Source: Phytoseiulus persimilis
Taxonomy: Eukaryota; Arthropoda; Arachnida; Mesostigmata; Phytoseiidae
Assembly (NCBI GenBank): GCA_037576195.1
Contig: CM075101.1
Location: 50,406,001 to 50,470,000, forward strand
DNA: 64,000 nucleotides
Direction of reading: 5' to 3'
The notes below the pieces were generated by a model. That model ran no database searches. It saw only the letters and a list, made by a program, of their open reading frames with translations, and was not told the DNA's origin. Shown in pieces: positions 46,001-59,578 of this stretch. Every line of letters begins with the position of its first letter. Position 1 is the stretch's first letter. Both the position numbers and the translations under genes were made by a program.

Positions 46001-49000
46001 GGGGTGTTTCCCCCTCGTCGGGTCGAGGAAACCCATTTCAGAGCAAACATCGATGCAATATTATCCGAGTCCAGCTCGTTCCTCTGGAGAGACAATAAGG
46101 TGTTTGAGGGACGCGCTTATTGAAAACCTCGAAGAACGCGGGAAATGCTGCGGGTCAAGACTCATGAGATCTTCAGCTTCTCGAATTACCGATGCGGCGA
46201 CCTCATTCCCCGTCTATGATCCCAATATCGGTGCGCTCGGATCGGGCTCGCAGAGGCCAGACGCAGAAGTGACGAGAAAATCAACAACATTTTCAACCCG
46301 GGTCCGTCGCATAGGAGCCTCCGAACACCGTTGGGGTGGAGGGGAACCCGCGCGCTCTCTCAAGGCTGAGGCAACCCGTGCGGAAGCAATGGTTCGGGTC
46401 TAGACATCCATTCGACTACAGCCACAATCGTTCGGTCGTCCTTGAGTTTAATGTCTTTTTTAACGGAAGGAAACTCTGAAAGGAGCAGGAACACATAGGA
46501 GCGACTTCCTCATCCTTGTCGAGGTATGCCGGGAAGAGTTTCTCCAAGCTCGCTGAGGTAGGTGCTGCGACAAACATCATGAGAACTCAGCAAGAAGCGT
46601 ACAGGTGCACCAGAGAATGAGCGGCGTGGCCCGGACGAGAATCGGAGGAATGTTGGGGAGGGGCTCAGGAACTTCCAGGAAAGTGGGCGAGTCTCATGGA
46701 AGACACCAACAAATCCCTCTCCAGACCTCCATTCGGAATGACATAGCGGAGAGTCAGGAGTCTTCGGTGGAAGCGGGAATACTGGAAGGCGGGAGGGACC
46801 GTGGGAGAGGGGGAGAAACGCCAGCGGCTGACACCGGAAACAAAAAACCAAAACTGCGCGCTCACCGGCCGCGGTCGTCATCGCTGTAGGAGTTGTGGAC
46901 GACGTTAGTTTAACAGGAGCACAAAGGAAAGACGAACGAGACGCCAGCCGTCGACGCGGAATGGGCCGGCGCGAAACGAGGGAAGACTCCCTGACCGACC
47001 ACTTGCCCACACATTTATCCCCTCCCAAGCGTTCCCCGACTACTTTGTTGGCAAGCGTACCACGTGGCAGTGAGACGGCCAGATAGACTGAAAAACTGAG
47101 TCGGGGGCGAGGCGAGATAGGTGGCCAGGCAGGTGGGCAACGCCGCAGGCCGAACAATTCCAGATCTGCTCAAACTACCGTCCTTATTACTTCCGGCGAC
47201 AACGATGTAACCGACCCGCAGCAGGTGGAAAACGTTCCTGGCAGACCCGGTGTGCGCATTCCCCTGAGCTCAGAAAACTTGGGACACGCACGTACGGAGT
47301 CAAACGCAGAAATCATGGTCCTAACCTGGGCCGGGAACAAGATCCCCTCCGTTCGCTTCCTTTCTTTCTCAGACTTCACCAGCGCTACTTCCTGGATCCT
47401 CTTCTTCCATTCCTCTACAACTCCACACCTGTCTGTCCCACCAGCAAGCACACACTTCCGGTTCGGAGCGCGTTGTTCAAACCGTGAATTGGTTCGAGAA
47501 AACGGCTTGGCTGAGTCGGTAAACGGTGAGAGGAGAGATTTTGATGTTGGAAGGTGGCCGCATCCATCAGCGACTTCATTACCATCCGCAACGAGTCCTG
47601 CAGCGGCGCAAACGACGACAACGGAGCGGTCAAGGGAAGAGAAAGGACATTTCTCCCGCCGCGAATGTTGGAGTAAAGCGTTCTGGCCGCCAACTTCAAA
47701 TGGATTTGACGGCGGATTCTCACTTTCCTCTAGTAACAGCACGCCGCAACGGGCGGAATAAATTCTCCAAACATTGTGAGTCTGTCTCGGTCACCGAGAC
47801 GAATACTTTCCACATCCATGTACGCAGACCGTGACCACACTGCTCGGAATCGCCGGTAAAGCTGTGCTGAATCGCACCCGTCGACGGAACGGCTTCGGAA
47901 TCCGGAGAGGGTCGTAGGTCGCTGAAGGATGGAACTGGAAATCCGTGACGCAGGCTCGGTCTGCCCGATGTGAGCGAACGGCCTAGTTGCCCGACCTTCG
48001 GCGAAATTGGCGAAAACTTTGTCATAGTCAGAACCGGAATGTCAGGCTGTGTGAGCCCGAAGGGGCACTCATTGCGCTAGATGATTCGAGCGAGCTCGTT
48101 CCGAACGGCGAACGAGTTTATTCGGGAAATCCTGGATGTAGAGAAGAACACTTATTGGAGCGAAATCTCAGGAATAGATTGTTATGGGTTGAGACGTTCC
48201 CCGAGACGCTGCGTAAATTAACCTGAGCGGTTGAGACTCGTGAAATGCGTATTCCCCACCCAAAGGCGGCCCGAGAGGTCGCTGTTACACGGAGGATAAT
48301 AGCCTCGGAACGCGAGCTCGCTCCATGATCTGTTTCGAGATCCAACATGTACTGAGCAACCAGGCGGGATATAGCAGAACGCGAGGCCAGAGTTTCCCGG
48401 CTGCAGCGCATAACACTAATGGATCTTGAGAATAAACCTAAGCGGGAGTGAGTTCCCGTGTGACGGTTCTCGGGTCGAAATTTCCAGAGGAAGTCCTGCT
48501 CAGGTCTCGAATCCCGCCTCAGAGGGAGCTCCGAGGTGATTCAGTTGCCGCGAACTCCGTTTTCATCGAACTCCGTCGTGATCGAGTGAAGCTCGCCTAA
48601 TCACAGGGATTTGCACGGAATTATTTTTGGAAAACAAGAGGAAATTACTTGTGATTCACAAAGGGAGGTCAGAGGCACAGGCACTTCGTTAGGAGGTGTT
48701 TGCTCACGTCACACATGGCTTGACACCAAGGTTTCCGTCCCGCAAACGAGGTCAGTGAGACGGGACTAGATGATAAGAGCCCGGCGGAGAGGAGCAGCGA
48801 TACAGGAAGCTCAACAAGAGATTACAGCTACGAACGAGTTACATAGCCCAAACGCAGAGACCTGATGAATGAATTGTGAGCGGGCGCGTGGTGGGGCACA
48901 ATGTTTGGAGGCCTTTGATTCAATGGAACGGGAAGTTCATAAAAACCATGGCGAGGCAAGGATCTCAGGAAGTGAGTTCCCTCCGAGTCTAACGCCGCCT

Positions 49001-50479
49001 GCGTTTCTGAAACAACCAATCGTTCACGGAGTCGCCCCTCGTTTTCCTCCCACGAGTGAATCGAGCGGAAGTTTGCCTTCACGGTTTCATGGGGCACGAG
49101 TCAACGAGTGACCATGATGGGTTAATCATGGCCGTCTTTGCTTCTCCAACCTACGTCGCCGGAAGCGGAGGCGTCCCTGCCGGACCGCCAACAACAAGTG
49201 GCCATAGCAAGAACCGGCAGAATAATGAGCGGGAAAGTTTACCCCCTCATCGACCAGCACAGAATTTCTGTGGATCATTCATTCAATGGGACTCTGGACT
49301 CGTTTCCACTCGTTTCTGGAGGATTTCAGAGTTCCTGATCTCGAAATGGTTCTGATAACATTCAATGCCGACCCGATGTCGATGCGCAGGTTTACTTCAG
49401 CAAATTGGAGGACTCCGTCCTCAAAAATAACGCCGGAGGGTGGCGAAAGGCTCGGAGAAGTTCCCCCGCGAATTATCACAACAATCAGGCAGACTGAGAG
49501 GCTTCTTCGAATCAGTTTTTATGGATCACTCCTTCTGATTCATCCGTCAGATCGGACGCTATTTTCTCACTGCTACCGAGGAATTGCAGCGCTTCAGCAT
49601 GCTGACTTCGTCCACAGCGAGAGATTGAGCGGGAGAGCAAAACCGATCTTCGATTAATTCTTCGTACAAAGGATATCCGACCCGTTCCACTCGCTTCAAC
49701 GAGCGATCGGGAGCGATATTCACCTTGACCTCCAACGGAGATGGAGCTGTTTGAGCGTAACCTCATTATTTATCTCATCTACAGCAGCCATTCAGCTTTC
49801 TTTCCAGAGCGCAGTTGCGGTAGTATTCATGACGTCGACCCGGTTCGCCTGCTTTAGGCCACTGACGAACATTCTCGAGCATCCGCGGAAAAATCCAGTA
49901 GCTGATGGTCGACGGGAGCTCAGACTCCCACCCAGCAGCGTGGTATCTGTATCGGGAGTATGAGGATTCGGAAGCCTGCATGAATCCCCGTAAATTTCCC
50001 CAGACCGTCATCTCGATTCTTCCACGGAATACCGGACCAACGAAGGGTTCGAGGGTCAACTTTTCAGGGATGGAATCAGAGAAAGAGGGATAAAGGTGGG
50101 GGAGGAGATAGAGAGAGAAAGAGAGGCGAGAACCTCAATGAATAGTTATCGCTCACAATGTTCCTCAAATTCTGTTGCTGTCAAAGTTCCCCCTTTCCCA
50201 GCCGGGAAGGTTATAGCCGAGCGGAGCCGAATAGTTTGCTGCAGCCGATGCGTATCAACAGCGAATCTCACCCTGCCCAACCTGGAAGCCAACGGATCAG
50301 CTGGGAACGTCCTCAGGAAGATACGATCGAGGCTGCTTGTGATTTAGGACCTTCCATGTGTTGCTGAACGCTTCGTTGACTCAGCTGGGGTGGGCGCAAC
50401 TACTGTATCATGAATTCATATCATGGAAGGAACCTCATCAACGCGTGAAGATGAGCTCGTTCCCGGCCGGAGCGAGGCG

Positions 50480-51070
50480 ACGGCGGCGCTTCAAGGTTTC
50501 ATTCGCATTCCGTCTCTTCCCATCAAGTTTTCCCTTTCGTTCATCGGCGGCTCAGTCCGCTTCATCGTTCCCCGCCGGCTTCCCCAGACTTCATTCCCTC
50601 CTCTCGTCATTGACCCTCCACTTCCCTTCCGTCTGTTTGTCTCATGCTGCTCCCGTCTATCCATTCATCCATTCCTCGGTCGACTCTCCCCAGACCAGCG
50701 TTCACGCGTTGAAATATTAAATTGTCGTCGTCGTCCCCATTGTTGGGCTGCCACTGCTTCTGCCCCTTCTTTCCAAAACTACTCTCTTGCTCTCCCATCT
50801 GTTTCACTCTCCCTCTTCTCTCCGTCGCCGACTTTCCCACTCGCTGTTCACCTCACCACCTTTTCCTCGCCTCCAGCCTTGTTCGCTGTCTTCCGGAATT
50901 TAGCCTTTTTTGTTCGAATTCTCGCTCCTCCCCGTGTCCCGAGTTTCCAGTCTCCTCAACGCCTTCGGCCCCGACTTCCGCTGTCTTTATTCCTCGCCCT
51001 CTCCGTTACTCTCGACCCGGTTTGCCTTTTCCGTCTCGTTCTCCTTTTTTTCGGTGGCACTCCTTCCGGT
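50480..51070 (+). repeat. strand-asymmetric pyrimidine-rich block
   Basis: About 590 bases are dominated by C and T on the plus strand (TTCCC, CTCCTC, TCTTTC words), which keeps several plus frames open and gives Ser/Pro/Leu/Phe-rich translations. A purine-rich stretch precedes it (50090-50130). It is best read as low-complexity DNA, not protein. Confidence 0.7.
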
Positions 51071-51223
51071 TGGCCGATTCCGAAGGGAGTTCTTCATAAG
51101 AACGAGTGGGAGGCGCCGGAACGAACGCTTAGAAGTGTGAAGAAGGACTCCCATCATCCTTCAGCGCGGCGATGACGACGTCAACGACACCGTCGGCAAC
51201 AACGAAGACGACTGAGCAGCGAT

Positions 51224-51241
51224 GACGACGACGACGACGAC
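51224..51241 (+). repeat. (GAC)6 trinucleotide repeat
   Basis: Six GAC units follow the pyrimidine-rich block; looser GAC/AAC words extend upstream to about 51170. Confidence 0.9.
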
Positions 51242-52650
51242 CTCATATCCTGCTGAATCGCTGAATAAGAACAACGACCGCCTTAGTAGTCAACGAACGA
51301 AAGTAATGGCGAGCGTGTGGGCGCCACTACCATCTTCTGGCCGAACGGTCGCTTGGCTCTTTCATGTCCCGCACAACTGTCCCTCCGTCTCTGGACAGAG
51401 AAATCTCCGACGCTTCTTGATGAGCGATCACAACGGGCCTCCTTACCTTATGTTCGATCGATCCACTCCGCCGGACGTCCGCGAGCATCGCTTCAGGGGA
51501 GTGCTCTTATCACGAGCGAAGGTCCCATCGTTCGAGGTGGCGATATTCTGTCGCTGAGAACTGAGACCAACTTCACAATCCAAGTGCGATTCCGAGGCCT
51601 CGGGCGGTCAAGAGGGATCGAGCGCAGTGCTGAGTGTGCTTTGCGTCTCACGCACGATCCATTCATTATCCGTACTCTACGCAGAGGCTTTCTTTTTATA
51701 GACTGGAAGCTCCTCTCCCGCTGAGCACTTCGAGCAGTTTGTCTCGCTAAATGATAATTAAGCTCCCCGTTTGCTCTGAAACGAAGTTCATTCGAAGATC
51801 ATTCAACCGCAGGTCTGTTCGACTTCTACTCTCAAGGGTCTCATTGGTTCGCGCTAACGACTCCCCAGACGATTCCCAGAGGGCCCTGGCTCCCGGGATC
51901 CCTCCGACTGGTTCTGGCCCCCAAGTCTTCCGATTTTCCAGCGATCCTACGCCACATTCTCTCTGAGGAGCTAACGAGCACGATACTGTCACTCGATTTG
52001 TGTATCGCGACCGCTAACTAATTCCCAAAGAAAGCTGCGGGCTTAGCGACGATTATTCGAGGGGATTTTCAACGATGGAAAACTCGAACTCTCCAGGACT
52101 CGGGGAGGCGTCGTGTCAACATCTTCAGGCGCAGACCGAATCGACGTAGCTTTTCCAGGAACGAAATCAGCAAAGTTCTGAGCCCGTGCGTGTGATCTTA
52201 TCTAAGTCCGGGTGCGGAATCCGGCGGAGTCAAAAAAGTGAGCCATTTCAACTCCGAGCACGCGGAAGAACAGGGCGATGGATAATTTGCTTGATATGCA
52301 CAGCGGAGCTAACAGCAGCAGCGGAGGCACCAGCCGGAAGGTCATTCATTTTAATTGTAGAATGACGACCAGAGAGGAGCTGTTGCTCGCGCAGATACCC
52401 TACAGACCCAGAGCTCAGCCGCAGCCGCCGATCCCCCAGTGCTGGGGACGCGGCGTCCGCCGCTGCGTTGCGCCGGAATCGCGAGTTCGCATTCAACTCC
52501 CATTAACAACCGTACCGAGCGGGGCAGATCCGAGCCCTTGAGGGATCTTCCGGGCACCAAGGGCTCCAAACTCAACGAGTACGGGGCTGTCAGCCGAAAA
52601 AGTAAGAACACGAGAGAGAAAGAGAGGGTAAGGAACGACGCCAGGGAGAG

Positions 52651-52694
52651 GAGGAAGCGAGAGAAGGAATAAGAGGAAGCGAGAGAAGGAATAA
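52651..52694 (+). repeat. 22-bp perfect tandem duplication
   Basis: Two identical, adjacent 22-base purine-rich units (beginning GAGGAAGCGAGAGAAGG) within a longer A/G-rich tract. Confidence 0.9.
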
Positions 52695-55600
52695 GACGAG
52701 CGAGGGTGGAGAGTGGCCTTCACGCTCCTTGGAAGAATATAATTAGAACGGGTGGCGTGTCCCCGTTACTCCCCGTTACATAGATACTCAGAGCATATGG
52801 ACGGTCAGTGCCATCCCAGAGTAAACTCGACTGCGTAGGTGGCGACGTATCCGGAAAGAGCTCGGGCGGGCGGTCTGGAGGCCCGTTCTGTGCCAGGGCC
52901 GGCTGGGTTGTGGTGTGCTCGTGTTATCTCATTCGACTCTCTGCACATACACGACGGATCGGCTTCAGCATCCTCTCTTTGTTCGAAGTTACTGAGAGAG
53001 TTTACTCGTCGACAACTCTGATTCTGAGTCCGTTTGTTTCCAATCTCCACATCTGGCGCTCGGAGTTCCACTCCCAAACATCCCCAACAGGGCTCGTCGC
53101 TCATCCAGGGCCCGGCCCAGCCGATCCAAGGCCTGCGACCAAATTGCGTATTTCTAGAGATCATGCTCAAATAGACAGATTCTCCATTGAAAGGCACAAA
53201 GCGCGCTCTCACCTGGCGCTGCCCGATCCCGGGCGGATGAATTGTAGAACTCTTCCCAACTCGCTGTCCCCGCTCTAGCACAATCCCGCTGGATGCGTGC
53301 GCTGACCATCATCAGAGCCTAAGCAGTGTGTTGGTTGAAACGATGTTCATTTCCCCGAAACACTGTGAGCGGATCCGCGGTCGACAGCCTCTGAATGAGA
53401 GCGCAACATGGTATGTGATTCCGCCCGGAATGAAGGGAATTCATTCGATATTCTAATAAACCCCACTCCTCGCTCCACGCCCGCGAGAAACACGGCTACA
53501 CGATCCGTACAGGGTGCGGGAATGGGTTGGGGAACTGGCTCGGAGATTGGGCCGCCATAATAGATTCTGGATATTTATATGAGTAATGTTTTTCGAGTGA
53601 TTCCAGTACCAGAATCCGTATTCCTCATCACAGGAAGCAGAAATTCATTTTTCGAGATTGTGTGCCGGCTCCTTGAACAGATATTAAGTAAGCTGGTGCT
53701 AGTACAGATTTAGATTTCACGAGTTTTAAAAAATCATTTCCTGACTCAGCCACCTGCATTCGGTGCTCTTCTCGGTGACAAACCTCAGTTGTTACATGAT
53801 TGTTGCTCTCTGCGCTCCTCACTAGATCCCCTAAGGCGCATGTGAACGCTGTTCGTCCGCGAGTCAACCGGAAATTGGTGCGGAGCTACGACGCTGGAAC
53901 TACTCCAGAATCGAGGTTAATAAGATTTTCGTCGGGCGGCCATCCGGCCGCACCCTCGGCAAACGCTGAGAATGATTCACCTGTCTCATGGCGTTGGCCG
54001 ATCCTTGGTAATTGGATTCAATGACGACTTTCGCGATCTGTCTAATCTGATGGCAGCTCCCGTGATTGACGTGGCTGCCGCAGCAGCAACACCTGCCGCG
54101 TGTGTTGCGGCAGTCGCGGGCGGGATGGAGTCAACTCCACATCGGATGCTCTGCTGACTGACTGCGCTCTCCTCTTCCGACTGTGACAGCTTTTAATTGT
54201 CTCCTCAGTAAACTGTGGCTGTTGCGTTAACCTAGTCCCAATCGGCGACCTTGCGCGCGGAGGAGGTGGTGGCGTGAATGCGAGACGGCGGAGAGAAAAA
54301 AAGAATCGACGGCCACGGGCCTGCTAGAGAACAGCTCCAACGGAAATTTGCATGAGAACAACGCAATTAAATCGTCTTTGCAGTCGGCGCGTTCGTCCGG
54401 CGGAACTCCGCGCAAAACCCGCGGAAAAGTTTAATCCCCGAAGCCGCGCCGGGCTCAACGGCCTCCATAACTCGCTACGAAGAATACTTTTCAGCGCTGA
54501 GGTGGCTCAAATACAACCGCGAGTCCGGAGAAGTTCTCCCATAAAACTCTCCCGGGAATCGGCGGGTTTCTGGCCTCTGGGGACGCTCAGGAAACGCGAC
54601 ACGCTTCTAGAGACAGGAGTTTCCCTCATGAACGCGTTGACACCGACGTAATTCGCCGCTGTGAACTGCCGAAGGGATCGTTTGTAGAATCTGTCGACTC
54701 GGGGTCTGGTTTACGAATCAGAGAGCAGAAAACATCCGAAGTTCACATTGTCGCGTCGCCCAGACTTCGTAGACAAAGGCATACGTTTCCGGCAGACGAC
54801 GTGGGAGCTGTTACATATGGTGGTGTCGTAATTGCTACCACGGACTGTGCTAGAATCCTGGATCGCGTTACGACACGCCATGCTCGTCCGCTTCTCCCAC
54901 GCCTCGAGCGCGTAAGTCACACCGACAGTGGACTCGCAAGTGGAGCAATTTTTCGCCCCAGAACAACTGATGGTTCCATCACCGCAAAGTGACATGATCG
55001 GCGGCAGGAATAATATCCCACGTAGTTGGTGGGCGACCGGGCCGATCATTTTCCTTACATGCAAGGCCCAATATCACGGTCTCATTTAGGTATGGCGCAA
55101 GAATCTCGCTGGCCTTCTTGGGAGGGAAATGGCATGCATTTGATGAACGTTCATTCCGAGCTCAATTCGTATGTGTTAACTTAGTGAACGAGGCCTGGCC
55201 GTCAGCTTACCACCCGGGAACCAATACTCCTTTCCTATGACAACAGAGCCAACAATCGTTCTGGGGCAGGAAACAGCTTCACAGGGTGACCAGAGATAAC
55301 GTAGGCTTTCTTGAAGAGCTCGACGTTCAACATTCATCGAGAAGGAATGCTATGGTTTTCCAAGGATCGAGCTCCCCCGAACTAGGAAGGACGACAGTGA
55401 AGCTCATGGACGGATTCAGGGTGCAAAAGGATCAACTGACCATGGTGGAACCATAGTGGTTGAGGCCGATCCGCGCGGTGGACAACGTCGGACCATCTTC
55501 CTACGTCATATGTTCTCTGTAGGTGCTCTTCTTCATTCTCGTGATGGCGAGTCATCGCGCGGCGATTCTCGAGTTTTTTTTTTATCGAAGCCACCGTCAA

Positions 55601-58600
55601 CGCGGAATCGTTCACTCGGTTGTTGCTCCCAAACAAACAGTATCCTAGGCACAACTCCGGCTCCTTGAGTGTGGTCATGAGGCATCCGTCCCTGAGGAGG
55701 GAGATGTCGAACCCTTAACACACTCGGGAATCGACAGTTGATCGGAAAGAGACTACAGCAGAAATATCGGGCTCCTCCACAACGAGTCGCTTATGACACC
55801 GGCCCGAACCGCCAAACTGGGCGGAATATACTGAGAAACGAATTCTGACCAATGCTTACAAGCACCAAAGAGCTCAAATTTTGACGGAAAATAATGAGTA
55901 TACCTGGGAGGCCGCGGACTTGCCATACGGGAAATCGATGCCGATATTCGCCGCAGGAATATTCTGGCGAGTTTTCTCAGCGGATGGTTGTGGTTTCTCT
56001 CTCCTACTGCTGTAGGAGCCTCTTGGTGTGGCTTGTCATCTCTGAGGAAGGGTTTTCGTCAAGCCCCAGTCAGTCAGCCGGAAGATTCAGTGCTTCCTCT
56101 TCCTCGTGGTATATTCCGTATATTGTATCCTTTTCTTGACCGCTCTCTTGAATATACTCTGTAGAGGTGTACCTAGTTCTGTGTTTGTCAGCCTGATGTC
56201 TTCACAGTTGAACAATACGATACGCAACCGCTTGAGCTGTCCTCCTGAACTCTCTGAAATGCATTTGTTTTGACTGCGGTTGAGTCCATCATATATAGTG
56301 TGGCATTCGGCCATCTATGATCAGGCATGGACTCCACTCTGGTAAAGTATATTATCTTGCACTGGGCACCTCTTGCCCCGGATGAGGACTAGCCCAGTTT
56401 TCCGATGACGAGTTCGTTTGCCACTCTACTGTTGGGGACAACAAGAGGGTAGCTTCCTGCCTCCGCCTGGGCTGTTAACATCCAATTTGAGCCATACAGA
56501 ATCCACTCAGCATTGGTGTCAGGCACATTTCCCTGATTTCCTCACGTCTAAGAAAAACCTCCCGCTCCTCCAACCAGAACCCAATGGACTAGGAGGTTCG
56601 GGCGAGTTTCGAGGCCGAGGTGTGTTTCACTCCCCACAGTGAACTAGCTAACTTCCTGGAGCGACCAGTCCGTCGAGGACGGGACATTATATGTGGAAGA
56701 ACTGCGGCCGAGTCCTCAAAAATGCACAGAGCGTATACGGCTCCGCGTCTCAGCCCACGACTCGCTCTGCGGAGCCCACTGAAGGTAGACTCATCATCCC
56801 ATTGTGATGAGTCAATTAATGATATGTCTTGGGAATTCGCTCCTCCTCAAAGCTTGGGTCAAGTTGAGCGAATCTCCCCCTATTTTCTGTCACTCTGAAC
56901 TCGTCAGATCGTTCCAAGGCGACCCGCTTGATTCTCAAGGATCTCCAGGCGCAGTGTGCTCGATATACATACGTCATCATCAGACACGAGATGTGAAACG
57001 GCAAGCTCGCTGCCAGATGGAAAAAGCGAGAGGAAAGCATGATCAGCTGAGCATTTTATGACGCAGGAAGTTTCGTACTTGTCAAGTTCGTGTAGCAACT
57101 CGACCACCACTTTTATCACTCAAACTTCAAGAAGTCTTCCGCAACCGACGTGGGAAAGTCCGATCTCCGCTCCGATTTTTCGGGCTCTGAAGTCACTCAA
57201 TTCATTGGATAAACTAGGGTTGCAACGGGCGTACTCCACAACAAGCTCCATCAGTAGAAAGCTGAGATAGGAATGTATCTCCCATATGTGGCGTTATTTT
57301 GACCGGTTGACACATTATCGGAAACTCACTCAAACACATTTCCAGGCTCGATTCCGGAGCAGTGGAAACTTCCCGAATTGCCTCTGGAACCGATCATTCC
57401 ACCTATATGAAGATATGCTCAAACATATTGATTTAGAATTCATTCTTATGAAACTCTCAGCTTTCCGATGTGACTTCACCGACCTCGCTCATTTCACCTG
57501 AGGGCCGTGATGTTGAGTTTTCCCGAGTGGCCGAGAAACTCGCCACTCTTACGTGCATGGAAGTGAATCAAAACTACTGAGAACGTCTCCGCTTATTCCT
57601 CGTGAGACTCAACGCTCGGCCGAGACGTCAGAGCGTCGGAACTTTCCTCACCATCTGAGCCAGTACCCGGTTTTTACACGAGCATAGATTCCTCGATAGC
57701 CTAAACGCCTATTCTCACGCCTGTAGAGATCACACTAACCATAAGCCGGACAAACATCAGGCACATCCATAAGAAAGCTATTCTGTGAAGAACAAGACAC
57801 GAGTGCAAGACAAGCTGGACTGCATATGGAAAGTGCACATGAAATTCAAACCCTCATTTGGCTCATATCGACAATCTAAACGAGCGAGAGGTCTCAAAAT
57901 GGAACTGTTCGATGACTCGCTAGGCAGTCATCTCCTAACCCTCGCCGGGACGGGGACGCTACGCACCAGGACTAGACGACACACTCACCATCCATCTATC
58001 GACACGATATGCGCCTGCTGGGGGGTCCATGGAATCGCCGAGGTCTCCAGGTGGTCGACCCCAGACTAAGGAGACCCTTCCGTTCCCGGACAGCCTACTG
58101 GCAACGATTTCGAGAGTTGAAGATTTAGCAGGAAAGAATGAATGAAAATTTCGTGTCGAACAGGAGAAGAGCTCACAGATTCCAGACGCTTGTACAACGG
58201 GCTACATTTCCTTTGGAACGATCCCTCAAGTCAACATCAACTTTCGATGAGTCGAGGAGCTTTCCCAGATCATGCTAGTCTGAGAGTTTCAGGATGAAAA
58301 CGAGGAACAAATGGGTCTTCCGTGACCCTATTTATGCGGCGAGATACTCCTGGAGGCTAGACTTATTTCCGGAGATTTTTTCCTCATCGGGGAGCTCGAA
58401 ACGAAACACACATTTTCCTCTCTATACATCCAAACCAGTGCATGTGTATGGGAGTGAGGTGAGGCTGAGGTTTTCATATCTTCCCTCATTTGGCCGAGCA
58501 TGCCCTTGGATTGCAAGAAAGTTCTCCTCTTCTAGACTCGTAGGCGGCAGCTGGAGACTTCGCACTCCGAGATGCCTGTACACCGGCAGGGATCCAGCTC

Positions 58601-58881
58601 ATGAGAGGAATTATCCCTGGGGAAAGTACAGGTCTAATTCAGCCGTTGGACTTCATTTCTCCCGAGCATTCAAGTCATTCGTTCATTTCAGGACAGGCAC
58701 TGTCATCGACGGGACTTTTTTCAACATATGGCATCGGAACAATTTCTTCGCCCTGCAGTGCTTGGTCCTCTTCCAGTTCAGTGCACCGCGATTCAGGCAT
58801 ATTGTGGGATATGCATTCGACAAGTCGGAGTATGTATACAAATGCCGCGCCCGGATCGTGGATTTCTCCTCGAACTTCCAG

Positions 58882-59008
58882 CTTCGACGACAAATGTTTC
58901 AGGTGCGGAGATGTGGCGTTCATCAGGTGCTTTCTCTGCGAACGGAGCATCTGCCGGTCTTCCGGGTTCTGCACTGAATCCCACGTAGACTGCAGACCGT
59001 ATCAGTAA
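58882..59008 (+). CDS. candidate last exon with cysteine-rich zinc-binding tail
   Basis: After an acceptor-like CGAACTTCCAG, a short frame runs to TAA at 59006-59008. It reads FDDKCFRCGDVAFIRCFLC, then ERSICRSSGFC and TESHVDC. The spacing C-x2-C-x7-C-x2-C-x4-C-x5-C-x3-H-x2-C is that of a small cross-brace zinc finger at the very C-terminus. The C-x2-C-x4-C core resembles the cysteine-rich tails of piggyBac-type transposases, but no DDE catalytic remnant is visible upstream, so that is only a suggestion. No start or upstream exon is assigned. Confidence 0.3.
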
Positions 59009-59578
59009 ATAGCTTCATATGCGCGGCAGCTTTTTCCGTGTTTGATCCAAATCGGGAATTATCCATCTTGCACATAGTAAACGATACAGCCCCTCAACAA
59101 CGCGTGACCCCATCTTGGAATTATCGGGGACATAAGAGAGCTCCGGTCTCACCTCGCTCCCATACACTTATAAAGGTTAAAAAATACGAATAAAGAGGCA
59201 AGATGTGCGTCTCGTTTTGAGCTCCCCGAAGGTAGTGAATTCGCAGAATCGGTTGAGATTTGGCCGAGCTACGGTATCCGGGATTCCTCGGAAATGGGAC
59301 TACCCGACGTTTCTCTTCTCAAACTCTTCGCTAATGACTCGTCATATGAATTGGGGCAGGACAGACCGCTTCTTCTCGATCATCGTCCAGACTAGCGTGA
59401 GCCAGCCGTGCCCCTAGATTCATTGAAAGCGAATCTCTTATTGTCAGACACAAGCGCGACTGAACGGTCGTGAGGTCCGAGGGAGATCTTGTTGTCTTCG
59501 AGCGGGGCTCTGAGCAATATTAAACCAGAAGACGCAGACACGAACGAGAACAGGCGTGGCAAACCATCAGGTCAATGA

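Larger units (their letters stand above)
43084..58881. other. long region without a securely supported gene
   Basis: Points noted while reading: an open, startless frame at 43309-43599 (RTKIDELRSSLGN) that overlaps repeat-like sequence; an ATG at 44067 with a 21-codon frame ending at a GTGAGG donor; a pyrimidine-rich block at about 50480-51070; and an ATG frame at 52278-52541 whose first 40 codons look coding-like (TSRKVIHFNCRMTTREELLL) but end in low-complexity sequence. None forms a verified gene. Confidence 0.4.

Noticed and set aside
46510-47157. 215-codon minus-strand frame
   Set aside because: Biased Ser/Pro/Arg composition, open antisense frames and no motif or exon structure; probably chance in purine-rich DNA.
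50423-51175. 250-codon plus-strand frame
   Set aside because: It exists because the strand is C/T-rich and therefore poor in stop codons; the Ser/Pro/Leu/Phe product is low complexity.
58294-58977. 227-codon plus-strand frame
   Set aside because: No recognisable domain; the cysteine-rich tail lies in a different frame, and several overlapping frames are open.
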